A DNA stretch of 64,000 nucleotides from Butyrivibrio sp. INlla16 (lineage in GTDB: Bacteria > Bacillota > Clostridia > Lachnospirales > Lachnospiraceae). The DNA lies in assembly GCF_900104155.1 (NCBI RefSeq), contig NZ_FMYB01000003.1, positions 1 through 64,000 of the forward strand. The letters are read 5' to 3'. Below are positions 1 to 8,417 of the stretch, one piece after another. Each line of letters starts with the position of its first letter. Position 1 is the stretch's first letter. Position numbers and translations under genes: made by a program. The notes beneath the pieces are model-generated. The model did no database searches. It was not told where the DNA came from and was given only the letters and a program-made list of their open reading frames with translations.

Positions 1-91
1 GGGACTGTTTTGTCTCAGGATCATAATGAGATGTAGACTCGTAAACGGCAATCATTCCAGTCTTTTTGTTTGTGTACTTCACTATCGACAT
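1..91 (-). CDS. Transposase, N-terminal fragment (runs off the window)
   Basis: An open frame starts with ATG at 91 and reads 30 codons to the window edge. It begins MSIVKYTNKKTG and continues VYESTSHYDPETKQS. This opening (a T/KNKKTG-VYES-WD/YDPE-KKQ pattern) is what I recall from DDE transposases that are common in Lachnospiraceae insertion sequences. An AAGGAGG Shine-Dalgarno lies at 109-103, about 11 bases upstream. Another ATG at 98 is better spaced but hits a stop after 25 codons, so I prefer the start at 91. Only the N-terminus is visible, so the IS family cannot be fixed and neither can whether the gene is intact. The nested inverted repeats just upstream fit the end of a mobile element. 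Confidence 0.5.
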   Translation of the reverse strand, partial: MSIVKYTNKKTGMIAVYESTSHYDPETKQS

Positions 92-117
92 CTTTCATCC
101 AACCTCCTTAACTGTAC

Positions 118-193
118 TTGGTACTATTTATTATATATCATACCAATATTTATGTCAATACGTGTATTGGTATTATTTAGTTATATAGTACCA
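118..193. repeat. Nested inverted repeats upstream of the transposase
   Basis: The outer arms TGGTACTAT (119-127) and ATAGTACCA (185-193) are perfect inverted repeats. Inside them ATACCAATA (140-148) pairs with TATTGGTAT (165-173), around the near-palindrome CAATACGTGTATTG. The region is very A/T-rich and lies directly before the transposase start. It could be the terminal end of the insertion sequence or an operator and promoter region that limits transposase expression. Which of the two cannot be decided without the other end of the element. Confidence 0.45.
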
Positions 194-238
194 TTATTTT
201 CCACAAACTTTCAATCAGAAATTAGTGCAAAATGCAGA

Positions 239-275
239 GAGGCCGTAACCCCAGACATAATCTGAGTTTACGACC
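239..275 (-). terminator. Hairpin terminator after the small secreted protein
   Basis: Read on the minus strand, GAGGTCGTAAACTCAGA pairs with TCTGGGGTTACGGCCTC with two mismatches. A weak T-rich stretch follows. It sits about 30 bases past the stop codon of the gene ending at 304, so it is probably that operon's terminator. The poor T-tract keeps confidence moderate. Confidence 0.5.
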
Positions 276-303
276 TCTTGCATCAATCAGCACTTATATA
301 TTT

Positions 304-690
304 TTAGTCAATCATTAGACCGTGAATAGTAACAGTCGCATATGTAACCCCGTCTCTGTAATTAATCTTTTTAAGTTTAAGGGTCCCTGCATATTTTACG
401 CCACCGTTCTTTTTTGTATAATAATATGTCTTATCCGGAGTCGCCTTTCCATCTATCTTCACTTCCAATGTGACCGGAATCCCATCATTTTTTGATTTAT
501 CTAAATTAAAAGTGTCACCAGGAGTAGAAACCTCTCTTATACTGATTATGAAATATGAAGATTCTTTAATACTCTCATTCATGTTATTGGGAACGGAAGC
601 ACTTACAATTCGAGCATCCGTTTTTGATAAAAGCAAAAAAACAAATGTGAAAATAACAATAAACCTTCTTACAATTATATTTTTCATCAT
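304..690 (-). CDS. Small secreted protein, unknown function
   Basis: 128 residues. The N-terminus (positively charged MMKNIIVRR, then a hydrophobic stretch to about residue 22, then SKTDARIVSAS) looks like a Sec signal peptide, so the mature protein of about 100 residues should be exported. The mature part is polar and beta-rich in appearance, with no cysteine, and holds a YYYTKKNGG segment followed by GTLKLKKI. It overlaps the preceding membrane-protein gene by four bases (ATGA), so the two are translationally coupled. If that neighbour belongs to the bacteriocin-associated DUF1430 family, this could be an exported bacteriocin-like or accessory protein. Nothing in the sequence itself shows antimicrobial activity. 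Confidence 0.6.
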   Translation of the reverse strand: MMKNIIVRRFIVIFTFVFLLLSKTDARIVSASVPNNMNESIKESSYFIISIREVSTPGDTFNLDKSKNDGIPVTLEVKIDGKATPDKTYYYTKKNGGVKYAGTLKLKKINYRDGVTYATVTIHGLMID

Positions 691-1853
691 ATTTCGTTAC
701 TCCTTCCACCATATATACGTTCGTCATTATAGTCTCGTAAAACAAGTATCATTTCAATCCCCACCAATAAAATCATTCCTTTCACTATATTTAAATGGCC
801 TACAAATATAATGTTAACTTGTGATGCAAAAACACAAATTACCATAGCGATAACTATAGTCAATGCATTGATAGCACTTGTCCATCTTTTTCTATCCTTG
901 TGTGATGAGACACTGACTTCAATATAGCTCAAAAAAATCAGCACCAGCCAAAGGCAAGAAAGCATGGTATCAATAACAAATCTTCCTAAATTGTGAAGCT
1001 TTTCCTTATAGATAGACTCAGCTTTTATAAATCCATTTATCCCTGCTATTTCAGACAAATAGCTATCAATATTCTCTTTATCATTGTCATCATATTGAAA
1101 ATAAAGAACTCTTGACGCTTCACCCAGAATATAACTAGGGTGAAAATTATTGGTATATATTACAGAAACAGGATCCACTATACTATTATTTTCTTCATTC
1201 CTTATAATATCAGTAAATGTATAAAATGCCTGCCCATTCTTGATTGGAATAATATTCACAAAAGCCTGCTCTTCTTTTGGATCCCATATATTATTGATAC
1301 TTTTTTTATATACTCTCTCATATATTTGAAATCTATTAAAATTTAAATAATCTGTAAATTGCCTAATCAATTCATTTTCCTTTTGCATATATTTCTCAGG
1401 AACAAGAATATTTAGCACATTCTCATCATAGTCAATCATCTTTTCAACAGATTCACCGTTGACTGTTATAATTGGATTAAACTTCAGATAATTAGGAGTT
1501 ATTGTAATGTGAGTCTCTTGTCCATTTTCAGAATATATTCCATTTAATTCAGAATCACATCCAAGCAAATCACATATGTGAATAGAATCCGCATCCATCA
1601 AAAAGCCATTGTTTTGCTTTGCTAATTTGTTATATGTTATATTCGCGAAATTCTGAATCTCTACCTCTTTCTCTATGCTACAATCTTGTCCCATATAATT
1701 CATTACTACTCTATATATATTTGACATATTCTTGCATTTATGTATTTTATTATTACAATCAAGCAGGAAGATATAACAATATTCCTCCTGCTTGATTATT
1801 TGAAAGTTTTTTATCACATGTGACATTCTTACCATATATTTCTCAAATGCCAA
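687..1853 (-). CDS. DUF1430-like (bacteriocin-associated) integral membrane protein, probably N-terminally shortened
   Basis: About 388 residues. The middle part (TITPNYLKFNPI near residue 134, NILVPEKYMQKE near 168, then a YFQYDD region near 270) resembles the extracytoplasmic domain that I recall from bacteriocin-associated integral membrane proteins (DUF1430). The C-terminus has about three hydrophobic segments, at roughly 295-315, 328-350 and 354-372. Family members are usually much longer, with an N-terminal membrane anchor and more C-terminal helices; both are missing here. The furthest start is a TTG at 1853 without a clear ribosome binding site, and a stop lies two codons upstream. 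ATG codons at 1835 or 1826 are alternatives. It may therefore be a decayed or minimal family member. It is coupled to the small secreted protein downstream. Confidence 0.5.
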   Translation of the reverse strand: MAFEKYMVRMSHVIKNFQIIKQEEYCYIFLLDCNNKIHKCKNMSNIYRVVMNYMGQDCSIEKEVEIQNFANITYNKLAKQNNGFLMDADSIHICDLLGCDSELNGIYSENGQETHITITPNYLKFNPIITVNGESVEKMIDYDENVLNILVPEKYMQKENELIRQFTDYLNFNRFQIYERVYKKSINNIWDPKEEQAFVNIIPIKNGQAFYTFTDIIRNEENNSIVDPVSVIYTNNFHPSYILGEASRVLYFQYDDNDKENIDSYLSEIAGINGFIKAESIYKEKLHNLGRFVIDTMLSCLWLVLIFLSYIEVSVSSHKDRKRWTSAINALTIVIAMVICVFASQVNIIFVGHLNIVKGMILLVGIEMILVLRDYNDERIYGGRSNEI

Positions 1854-1888
1854 AAGTCAATTGAATGATATGCAATTAACGTTTTTTA

Positions 1889-1911
1889 GTCATTGCATAT
1901 TGTGCAATGAC
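1889..1911. promoter_or_regulatory. Perfect 9-bp palindrome upstream of the DUF1430-like gene
   Basis: GTCATTGCA (1889-1897) and TGCAATGAC (1903-1911) form a perfect inverted repeat with a five-base spacer, some 36 bases before the furthest start of the downstream minus-strand gene. No T-tract follows on the minus strand, so an operator is more likely than a terminator. No binding protein can be named. Confidence 0.4.
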
Positions 1912-1970
1912 TCTATAAAAGCGACAAATACGACTCTCCCAATGGATTTTACTCTGAACTAATTACTTCC

Positions 1971-2065
1971 AAAAATCAAAAAACGCCCCAGTATATATGT
2001 TCAGATCCAACCGATTCTTGCGTTCTTTGCAATGAGGTTGGAAATGAATATATATACTGGGGCGT
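1971..2065 (-). terminator. Large hairpin terminator of the heptad-repeat lipoprotein gene
   Basis: ACGCCCCAGTATATAT (1983-1998) pairs perfectly with ATATATACTGGGGCGT (2050-2065). A second inner pair CCAACC/GGTTGG lies at 2007-2012 and 2036-2041. On the minus strand the outer stem is followed at once by TTTTTTGATTTTT. It lies about 30 bases past the stop at 2097, so it should end that transcript. An 83-base hairpin with two stems is larger than most terminators. Confidence 0.8.
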
Positions 2066-2096
2066 ATTATTTCAGTCAATTGCCAAGTGATATGGG

Positions 2097-5000
2097 TTAG
2101 TCCGCCTTTACGGGTGCGGTACGAATGATGAACTGTACTGTGCTGGGTTCATCCTCGTTTGCGCCTGAGAAGGAAGTGTAACTCTGAGAAGCTTCATCAA
2201 CTGCTCTGAGTCTGTCTTTTACTGAAAGAAGATCCTCATCAACTGTGCTTGTGAGCTTCTGGATACCATCCTCGTCAAACTCAACCATACCGTCTGCAAG
2301 CTTTCTTGCGCCGTCGTTAAGTTCTACAGCACCATCATTGAGTTCGCCTGCTCCGTCTCTGAGCTTGCCTGCTCCATCGTTGAGCTCGCCTACACCGTCA
2401 TCAAGTTTTACAGTTCCGTCGTAGAGCTTACCTGCTCCGTCATCAAGCTTCTTTGCTCCATCGTCGAGCTTACCCACACCGTCATCAAGCTTTACAACAC
2501 CATCATTAAGCTTGCCTGCACCATCATCAAGTTTGCCTACTCCGTCTCTGAGCTTGCCTGCTCCGTCATTAAGGCTTGAAGCACCGTTTGCAAGCTTTGT
2601 TCCGCCATCCTTAAGTGACTTACTGTTATCATTAAGCTTCTTAGCGCCATCTGCAAGCTGCTTTGAACCATCCTTAAGTGAAACAAGTCCCTGACCAAGA
2701 GTTGTTCCGCCTGCATCAAGTTTCTTCATTCCATCGTAGAGGCTGTTAGCACCAACTGCCAGCTGTGAAGCGCCTGCCTGAATGTCCTTAAGACCCTGAG
2801 TTGTATCTGTACCATAGAGCTTCTCCATAGCAGTGATGGAAGACTCTATTGTTTTATATGCAGCTCCGATAGTCATAATAGCTTCGGCACCTGTTGATGT
2901 AGTTGTACTGGTTGCTGTTGCCACTTGACTAAGGGCCTGTAAATATATCATACGCTTTTGCTCATCAGTTGATTCCGTATTAGCCGCCTGTCCATCTGCC
3001 TTATCCAAAATATCATTAAAATTCTTAAGCATCTGTGCATTTGACTCTTGAGAACCCGCGCTCATAGCAACTGCTGCACCGGCCTTAAGCTGCTGAATCT
3101 TTGTAGCATCAAAGCCTGTTACTGCGTAAATTGCCGCAAGTCCTGCTTCATCAGCATATTGATCAACTTCACCTGTATATACTTCCTGGCTCTCTTCTGT
3201 ATTCTCAGAGCTTCCAAGGTTTACTGATTCCTCTGCTTGTGCCTCTGTATTTCCGGCATTTTCTGAAGTTTCAGCTGTCTCTGTATTCTGAGCCTCCTCA
3301 CTTGTCTGCTCAGTTTGCTCAGTGTTCTCATGATTTGAATTCTCTTCAGGAGTTACCTGAGTATTCTCTGCATTTTCAGTGTTCTCAGTATTCTCATTTG
3401 AACCGCTTTCTTCAGTAGCTCCCTCATTCTCCTGAGGTGTTTCTTCGCTCTTGCCCTCAGTATCAGAAGCTTTTTCCTTCTTCTCTGACTTATCACTATT
3501 TGAATCATCCTGTGACTGACTCTGATCTGAAGAGCTGTTCTCCTGATTATTCAGAATTTCCTGAAGCGCCTTCTCTGCTGCTTCCGCTCTCTTAGTAGCT
3601 TCCTCTGCCTTCTGTTCTGCTTCCTCTGCTCTCTTTTCAGACTCTTCTGCCTTCTTTTCAGATTCCTGAGCCTTCTGCTCAGCATCTTTTGCCTTCTTAA
3701 CTTCGGCTGATATTTCATCAGCATAAGTATCAGCTATTCTGTCAGTAAGTTCCTTAACAACATTCTTGGCTGCTGAATTATCTGAAGGTGCAGCTGCATT
3801 GCGCGCATTGACAGAACCGTCCTTCTGAGCTATATAAACAAGTTCCTGTCCAAACTCTGCCTCGAATGCACTCTTCGCAAGCTTAAGTACGTCAAGCTGC
3901 TGTTTTACTCCATCCGCAGCAGTATTTATACCTGTACTAAGCTGTGCTGCGCCATCTGCAACGCTCTTAGCACCATCCTTGGCAGAAGTGATTCCGCCTG
4001 TGAGTGTTGTAGCACCGTCCTTAAGCTGACCGATACCGGTATCAAGGCTTGTAGCACCTGAAGAAATCTGACCCACAGCATCTGTATATGTTCCGATTCC
4101 TGTGCTAAGTGTCGTTGCACCATCTGAAAGAGACTTACTTCCCTTTGCAAGCTCGCCTGCGCCACTCTTAAGCTGGCCTGTACCGTCCTTAAGTTCGCCG
4201 GTTCCGTTTCTGAGTTCACCGGTTCCGTTCTTAAGCTCACCTGTTCCGCTCGCAAGCTGGCTTGTTCCATCCTTAAGCTCGCCTGCACCGTTCTTAAGTT
4301 CGCCGGTTCCGTCCTTAAGCTCTTTTGTTCCGTCAGCAAGCTCCACAGTTCCGTCGTAAAGCTCTGATGTTCCGTCCTCAAACTTCTGTGTTCCGTCTGC
4401 AAGCTCACCCGTTCCGTCCCTAAGCTCTGTAGATGCATCGGAAAGTTTGTCCATATCGCCGTTTAAGTCGTCGAGTTTATCTGAATTGTAAATCTTATCA
4501 AGTCCGAGGTCTGATACTACGTTTGCGCTTGCCATTGATACTGTCATGGGAAGCTCAAAATCCTGAACGTCTGCAGTGATCTCTACGAAATCGGGGATAT
4601 CAACCTCATCCTCGTCAATATCGTTCTCTTTTAATTTTTCATCATCAATCTTGAGTGACTCCTTGAGTCCGGGCATTGCAACACCGACTACAACGTAGTT
4701 GTTGGCATCGGAGATTACCTTACCGTTTGAAACCTTGACGTTGGCAAACTTCGCGTTATCAAGCATTGTTCCGGAGATCATTGTGAAAGGAACATCGATG
4801 TCCTCTTTCTGTCCATCAATCTCAACTTCCTTCTTAAGTGAGTTTGTATAGTCAAAGCGGATTCTTACTCTTCCGCTCTTGCCTGCGATGTCCTCGGCCT
4901 TCATCTGCTTTCCGTCAAGTTCGTAGGTAACCTTTACGCCGACCGGAACTTCCTGTGTGGGTGTTCCCTGATAGTAGATGTCCTGTCCTTCGGCATCCCA

Positions 5001-5390
5001 GGTAACAGTTCCGTCGCCGTTGTCCTTGAAGGACTCATCGCCCTTAACATTTACGATGTCCTTCAGGTTTGTTGTATCTGTAAGTGACTTGTCGCCGTTT
5101 GCGTTCTTTAACCAGTTGCTTACCACAACTTCATCAACTGTACCATCGGCATCAGTCATAACATATACAGTCTCTTCTTTTCCGCTCTCAGAATTCTCTT
5201 TATTTCCGGTAAAAGCTGCTTGTGTCATTGTCTCCACAAGCTCTTCGGCTTCGGGGCTCTCCTCGGTAATATCCTGAACCTGTACTGTATCTTCTGCTTT
5301 TTTACCAAGTCCGCAGCCTGTCATTGTACCGAATGCAAGTGCAAACGCTGTTAAAACTGATGTAGCTTTAAGTAAATTTCTCTTATACAT
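2097..5390 (-). CDS. Giant lipoprotein with YhgE/Pip-type heptad repeats
   Basis: 1097 residues. A lipoprotein signal ends in the lipobox MTGCG (Cys about residue 26), so it should be anchored outside the membrane. An N-terminal domain of about 300 residues is followed by two blocks of seven-residue repeats of the type DGaxxLx (roughly 318-495 and 877-1045), the pattern of X-X-X-Leu-X-X-Gly heptads in YhgE/Pip-family proteins. Between the blocks are a Glu/Lys/Ala-rich coiled-coil stretch (about 557-613) and a Glu/Ser/Asn/Thr-rich low-complexity stretch (about 617-737). The transporter gene lies 98 bases upstream on the same strand, so the protein probably acts as the extracytoplasmic partner of that RND/MMPL pump. 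The coding repeats have a 21-base period and may change in number. The exact role is not known to me. Confidence 0.75.
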   Translation of the reverse strand: MYKRNLLKATSVLTAFALAFGTMTGCGLGKKAEDTVQVQDITEESPEAEELVETMTQAAFTGNKENSESGKEETVYVMTDADGTVDEVVVSNWLKNANGDKSLTDTTNLKDIVNVKGDESFKDNGDGTVTWDAEGQDIYYQGTPTQEVPVGVKVTYELDGKQMKAEDIAGKSGRVRIRFDYTNSLKKEVEIDGQKEDIDVPFTMISGTMLDNAKFANVKVSNGKVISDANNYVVVGVAMPGLKESLKIDDEKLKENDIDEDEVDIPDFVEITADVQDFELPMTVSMASANVVSDLGLDKIYNSDKLDDLNGDMDKLSDASTELRDGTGELADGTQKFEDGTSELYDGTVELADGTKELKDGTGELKNGAGELKDGTSQLASGTGELKNGTGELRNGTGELKDGTGQLKSGAGELAKGSKSLSDGATTLSTGIGTYTDAVGQISSGATSLDTGIGQLKDGATTLTGGITSAKDGAKSVADGAAQLSTGINTAADGVKQQLDVLKLAKSAFEAEFGQELVYIAQKDGSVNARNAAAPSDNSAAKNVVKELTDRIADTYADEISAEVKKAKDAEQKAQESEKKAEESEKRAEEAEQKAEEATKRAEAAEKALQEILNNQENSSSDQSQSQDDSNSDKSEKKEKASDTEGKSEETPQENEGATEESGSNENTENTENAENTQVTPEENSNHENTEQTEQTSEEAQNTETAETSENAGNTEAQAEESVNLGSSENTEESQEVYTGEVDQYADEAGLAAIYAVTGFDATKIQQLKAGAAVAMSAGSQESNAQMLKNFNDILDKADGQAANTESTDEQKRMIYLQALSQVATATSTTTSTGAEAIMTIGAAYKTIESSITAMEKLYGTDTTQGLKDIQAGASQLAVGANSLYDGMKKLDAGGTTLGQGLVSLKDGSKQLADGAKKLNDNSKSLKDGGTKLANGASSLNDGAGKLRDGVGKLDDGAGKLNDGVVKLDDGVGKLDDGAKKLDDGAGKLYDGTVKLDDGVGELNDGAGKLRDGAGELNDGAVELNDGARKLADGMVEFDEDGIQKLTSTVDEDLLSVKDRLRAVDEASQSYTSFSGANEDEPSTVQFIIRTAPVKAD

Positions 5391-5488
5391 TCCAATTCCT
5401 CTTTTCCTTTTCTCGTCAGATATATAACCTTTTTCTCTGACTAAGTGTTTGCGAAAACTCTATTTCAAATTGATGTTTTATTACTGTT

Positions 5489-7621
5489 TCAACCAAGTCC
5501 TACCTGATCAAGGACTGCAACGTCTTTATTTTTCTTTCTGTCTGCATCTCTTTTAATGCAATCATGCATACCCCATGTAGTTCTAATGATAAGTCCATCG
5601 AATATCATGTACATGGAAGGCAGAACCAGAATAACTACTGCCATACTGATCAACGCGCCTCTTGCCATAAGGAAGCAAAGCGATCCGATCATGTCGACGC
5701 TGGATACGAGTCCTACGCCGAAGGTTGCTGCAAAGAAGCTTAGCGCACTTACGATAACCGACTTCATACTTGTTGAAAGCGCGATTCGCGTAGCCTGCTT
5801 CTTGCTCTGGCCATCTTTTCTCTCCTTACAATAACGAGTTGTCATAAGGATTGCATAGTCAACAGTTGCACCGAGCTGAATTGTTCCGATAACAACCGAT
5901 GATATGAAAGGTATTACGGTTCCCGTAAATCCGGGGATACCCATGTTGATGAAAATAGCAAACTCTATAACTGCAACCAGTATAAAAGGAAGAGATATAG
6001 ATTTCATTACAAATGCAATGATAAGGAATACACAGCCAATAGAAACAATGCTGACTGTCTTAAAATCTTTATCGGTAATCGTGATCAAATCCTTAGTACA
6101 AGGTGCCTCACCGACAACCATTGCTGTAGGACTGTACTTTTTCACAATTTCGTTTACCTTATCAATCTGAGCGTTAACTTCATCGGATGCTGTTTTATAC
6201 TGGCTTGTAACCATTAGCATCTGATACTCATCACTTGAAAGCTCATCCTTAAGCTCAGTGGGAATCATGTCCCTGGGAAGAAGCGGTCCCATCAGTGATT
6301 CAAGTCCGAGTACTCCATCAACTCCATCAACACTCTTAAGTTCATTCACCATGCCCTGCATTGTAGCCGTGTCAAGGTTTGCATCCGCAAGGATCATATA
6401 GGTTGTATTTGTTTCAAAATTCTTTTCAAGCTCTATCATCGCCTGTCTGCTCGAAAGCTTAACGGGCAGTGTCTCTGACAGATCGTAGTAAACAGCTGCG
6501 TGTCTGTATCCCCAGATTGCCGGAGGAAGGAGACACAGGAAAAGCACTCCGAATATGATGGCATGCTTGGATATCCATCTGGGTGTTTTTACAAATTCCT
6601 GAACAACCGGTTTATGTTTGGTCTTCTCTATTATTTTATCAAATATCAGAATCATTGAGGGAAGAACTGTTACGCAGGCAATAACGCCAAAGATAACACC
6701 CTTCGCCATGACGATTCCAAGGTCAAGGCCGATTGTGAAGCTCATGAAGCAAAGTGCCACGAAACCTGCGATGGTTGTAATTGATGAACCAAGCACCGAC
6801 TGGAACGTTGCGGTGATAGCGTTTGCCATTGCTTCCTTTTTATCATCTATACCCTTTTCAAGCTCCTCCTGGTAACTGTGCCACAGGAAAATTGAATAAT
6901 CCAGTGTAACACCGAGCTGAAGAACCGCACTGAGCGATTTTGTAAGGAATGAAATCTGTCCCAGGAATATGTTTGTTCCCATGTTGAACATGATTGCAAT
7001 TCCGATACTCATAAGGAAGAAGAAAGGTATAAGGTAGGAATCCATTGTCAGTGAAAGAACAATTACAGCAAGAAGTACTGCCATTCCTACATATATAGGT
7101 GTTTCTTTTTCCGTAAGATTCTTGGTATCAAGAACGATTGCCGCCATTCCCGAAAGGAAGCATTTTTCATTGGCTATCTTCCTGATCTCTGTTATGGCCT
7201 CCATCGTGCCGTCGCTCGAGGTCGTATCATCAAAGATGATAAACATCAGCTGTGTGTCTCCGGTTCCGAGTGCCTCGGTTACCTTATCCGGGAGCATCTC
7301 CTTCGGAATGGAATAGTCCATGAAGGTGTCATACCAGATTACCTTCTTTACATGATTAACTGTCTCAATATTCGCCTTCAACTCGGCTATGTCTTTATCA
7401 GCCATACCCTCAACTACGAAAAGCGAATACGCTCCGGTTCCGAACTGATCCATGAGGATGTCCTGACCTTTCATGGTCTCAATCTCCCCTGGCAGATATG
7501 AGAGGATATCGTAATTAACTCTCGTGGCTGCCATTCCCGCAAGGCACGGAATCATCAGTGCGATGCTGGCAATCAGTATTATGAATCTGGATTTTACAAT
7601 TGCCTTAGAAAAAAATTTCAT
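5489..7621 (-). CDS. RND/MMPL-family transporter
   Basis: 710 residues from the chosen start. Two similar halves each have one membrane helix, a large extracytoplasmic loop and then about five helices, which is the RND/MMPL layout. The segment LGVTLDYSIFLWHSY in the first half and LGATVDYAILMTTRY in the second match the paired family motif in which an Asp in a membrane helix relays protons. A longer reading from 7654 exists, but GAGG sits eight bases before the ATG at 7621, and a start at 7654 would lie inside an operator. The substrate cannot be read from sequence; lipids, peptides or hydrophobic drugs are usual for the family. It forms a unit with the downstream heptad-repeat lipoprotein and is very likely repressed by the divergent TetR regulator. 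Confidence 0.85.
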   Translation of the reverse strand: MKFFSKAIVKSRFIILIASIALMIPCLAGMAATRVNYDILSYLPGEIETMKGQDILMDQFGTGAYSLFVVEGMADKDIAELKANIETVNHVKKVIWYDTFMDYSIPKEMLPDKVTEALGTGDTQLMFIIFDDTTSSDGTMEAITEIRKIANEKCFLSGMAAIVLDTKNLTEKETPIYVGMAVLLAVIVLSLTMDSYLIPFFFLMSIGIAIMFNMGTNIFLGQISFLTKSLSAVLQLGVTLDYSIFLWHSYQEELEKGIDDKKEAMANAITATFQSVLGSSITTIAGFVALCFMSFTIGLDLGIVMAKGVIFGVIACVTVLPSMILIFDKIIEKTKHKPVVQEFVKTPRWISKHAIIFGVLFLCLLPPAIWGYRHAAVYYDLSETLPVKLSSRQAMIELEKNFETNTTYMILADANLDTATMQGMVNELKSVDGVDGVLGLESLMGPLLPRDMIPTELKDELSSDEYQMLMVTSQYKTASDEVNAQIDKVNEIVKKYSPTAMVVGEAPCTKDLITITDKDFKTVSIVSIGCVFLIIAFVMKSISLPFILVAVIEFAIFINMGIPGFTGTVIPFISSVVIGTIQLGATVDYAILMTTRYCKERKDGQSKKQATRIALSTSMKSVIVSALSFFAATFGVGLVSSVDMIGSLCFLMARGALISMAVVILVLPSMYMIFDGLIIRTTWGMHDCIKRDADRKKNKDVAVLDQVGLG

Positions 7622-7646
7622 AACCATTTCCTCACAAAAATATTTT

Positions 7647-7661
7647 ATGACCACTGGTCAT
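7647..7661. promoter_or_regulatory. TetR-type operator, proximal copy
   Basis: ATGACCA-C-TGGTCAT is a perfect inverted repeat (7+1+7). It lies just downstream of the predicted transcription start of the transporter, so a bound repressor would block elongation. The core TGACC-N3-GGTCA is repeated 43 bp away, about four helical turns, which supports a specific regulator site. Confidence 0.8.
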
Positions 7662-7675
7662 TTTTTACACTTTAT

Positions 7676-7704
7676 GTTATACTCCAAAAATGACCGATGG
7701 TCAA
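7676..7704 (-). promoter_or_regulatory. Promoter of the RND/MMPL transporter operon
   Basis: On the minus strand TTGACC (7704-7699) and TATAAC (7681-7676) are separated by exactly 17 bases, a good match to the vegetative sigma-factor consensus. The -35 box lies inside the distal TetR-type operator, so repressor and RNA polymerase cannot both bind. Confidence 0.75.
7691..7703. promoter_or_regulatory. TetR-type operator, distal copy
   Basis: TGACC-GAT-GGTCA is a perfect inverted repeat with the same arms as the copy centred at 7654. It overlaps the -35 box of the transporter promoter and lies upstream of the tetR-type gene, so one regulator could control both directions. Confidence 0.8.
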
Positions 7705-7728
7705 TATTTATTTTTAAGATGTAAAAAG

Positions 7729-7764
7729 CGAGGAAAACCCGTAGGGTTTTCTCGAGCCTTTTCT
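7729..7764 (+). terminator. Possible attenuator hairpin in the leader of the TetR regulator
   Basis: CGAGGAAAACCC (7729-7740) pairs with GGGTTTTCTCG (7744-7754) with one bulged base, and CCTTTTCTC follows. It sits between the operators and the start of the regulator gene at 7789. It could be an intrinsic terminator that lowers read-through into the regulator, or only an mRNA hairpin. The T-tract is interrupted. Confidence 0.4.
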
Positions 7765-7788
7765 CAATTAATATGTTAGGATAAAGCT

Positions 7789-8391
7789 ATGGGAAAATGG
7801 GATGAAAACAAAAAACTGAAACTTGATTCTCTCTTAAACACCTCCTTTGAGTTGTTCACTTCGCAGGGAATCAATCAGACGTCAATTTCCGACATTGTTA
7901 AGAAGGCCGGAGTTGCGAAGGGAACCTTTTATCTGTATTTCAAAGACAAATATGATATAAGGAACCGTTTGATTGCGCGTAAATCAAATCAGCTCTTTGG
8001 TGTCGCTTACGAAGAACTTCTAAAGGAAGAACTTCATTCGGTTGAGGATAAAATTATTTTTATGATGAAGCATATCCTCATTGAGCTTTCAAATAATCAC
8101 ATGCTCCTATCCCTTATCTATAAGGATCTCAGCTGGGCTCTGTTTAAGGAGGCCATGACCACGAACATTGATGACTCCGAGACTGACTTCCTGAGGATAA
8201 TCACCGAGATGTTTGAGGAATCCGAGGTGAAATATCGAAATCCCGAGCTCATGATGTTTCTGATAGTCGAGATGGTCAGCTCCGCAGGCTACAGTTCTAT
8301 TATCTACAAGCAGCCACAGCCACTTGATGAACTGATGCCCGAACTCGAATACGCTGTTCGCGGCATTATGAAAACCTATGAAATAAAGTAA
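7789..8391 (+). CDS. TetR/AcrR-family transcriptional repressor
   Basis: 200 residues. The N-terminal 55 residues form a TetR-type helix-turn-helix: the segment SISDIVKKAGVAKGTFYLYF is the family signature. The rest is an all-helical ligand-binding domain with no recognisable subfamily. The gene is transcribed away from the RND/MMPL transporter, and two TGACC-N3-GGTCA palindromes lie between them. The simplest reading is a local repressor of the pump and of itself, released by a pump substrate. It is one of the very few plus-strand genes in the window and has its own terminator. Confidence 0.9.
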   Translation: MGKWDENKKLKLDSLLNTSFELFTSQGINQTSISDIVKKAGVAKGTFYLYFKDKYDIRNRLIARKSNQLFGVAYEELLKEELHSVEDKIIFMMKHILIELSNNHMLLSLIYKDLSWALFKEAMTTNIDDSETDFLRIITEMFEESEVKYRNPELMMFLIVEMVSSAGYSSIIYKQPQPLDELMPELEYAVRGIMKTYEIK

Positions 8392-8417
8392 ATTGCAAAT
8401 ATCCTTTAATCGAAATA

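Noticed and set aside
4102-4359. Plus-strand open frame with Pro/Ser repeats
   Set aside because: It is the mirror of the heptad-repeat coding sequence on the other strand and has no ribosome binding site.
2280-4440. Regular short repeats that resemble a repeat array or CRISPR
   Set aside because: The period is 21 bases and the reading frame is open throughout; these are heptad codons of the giant lipoprotein, without spacers of equal length.
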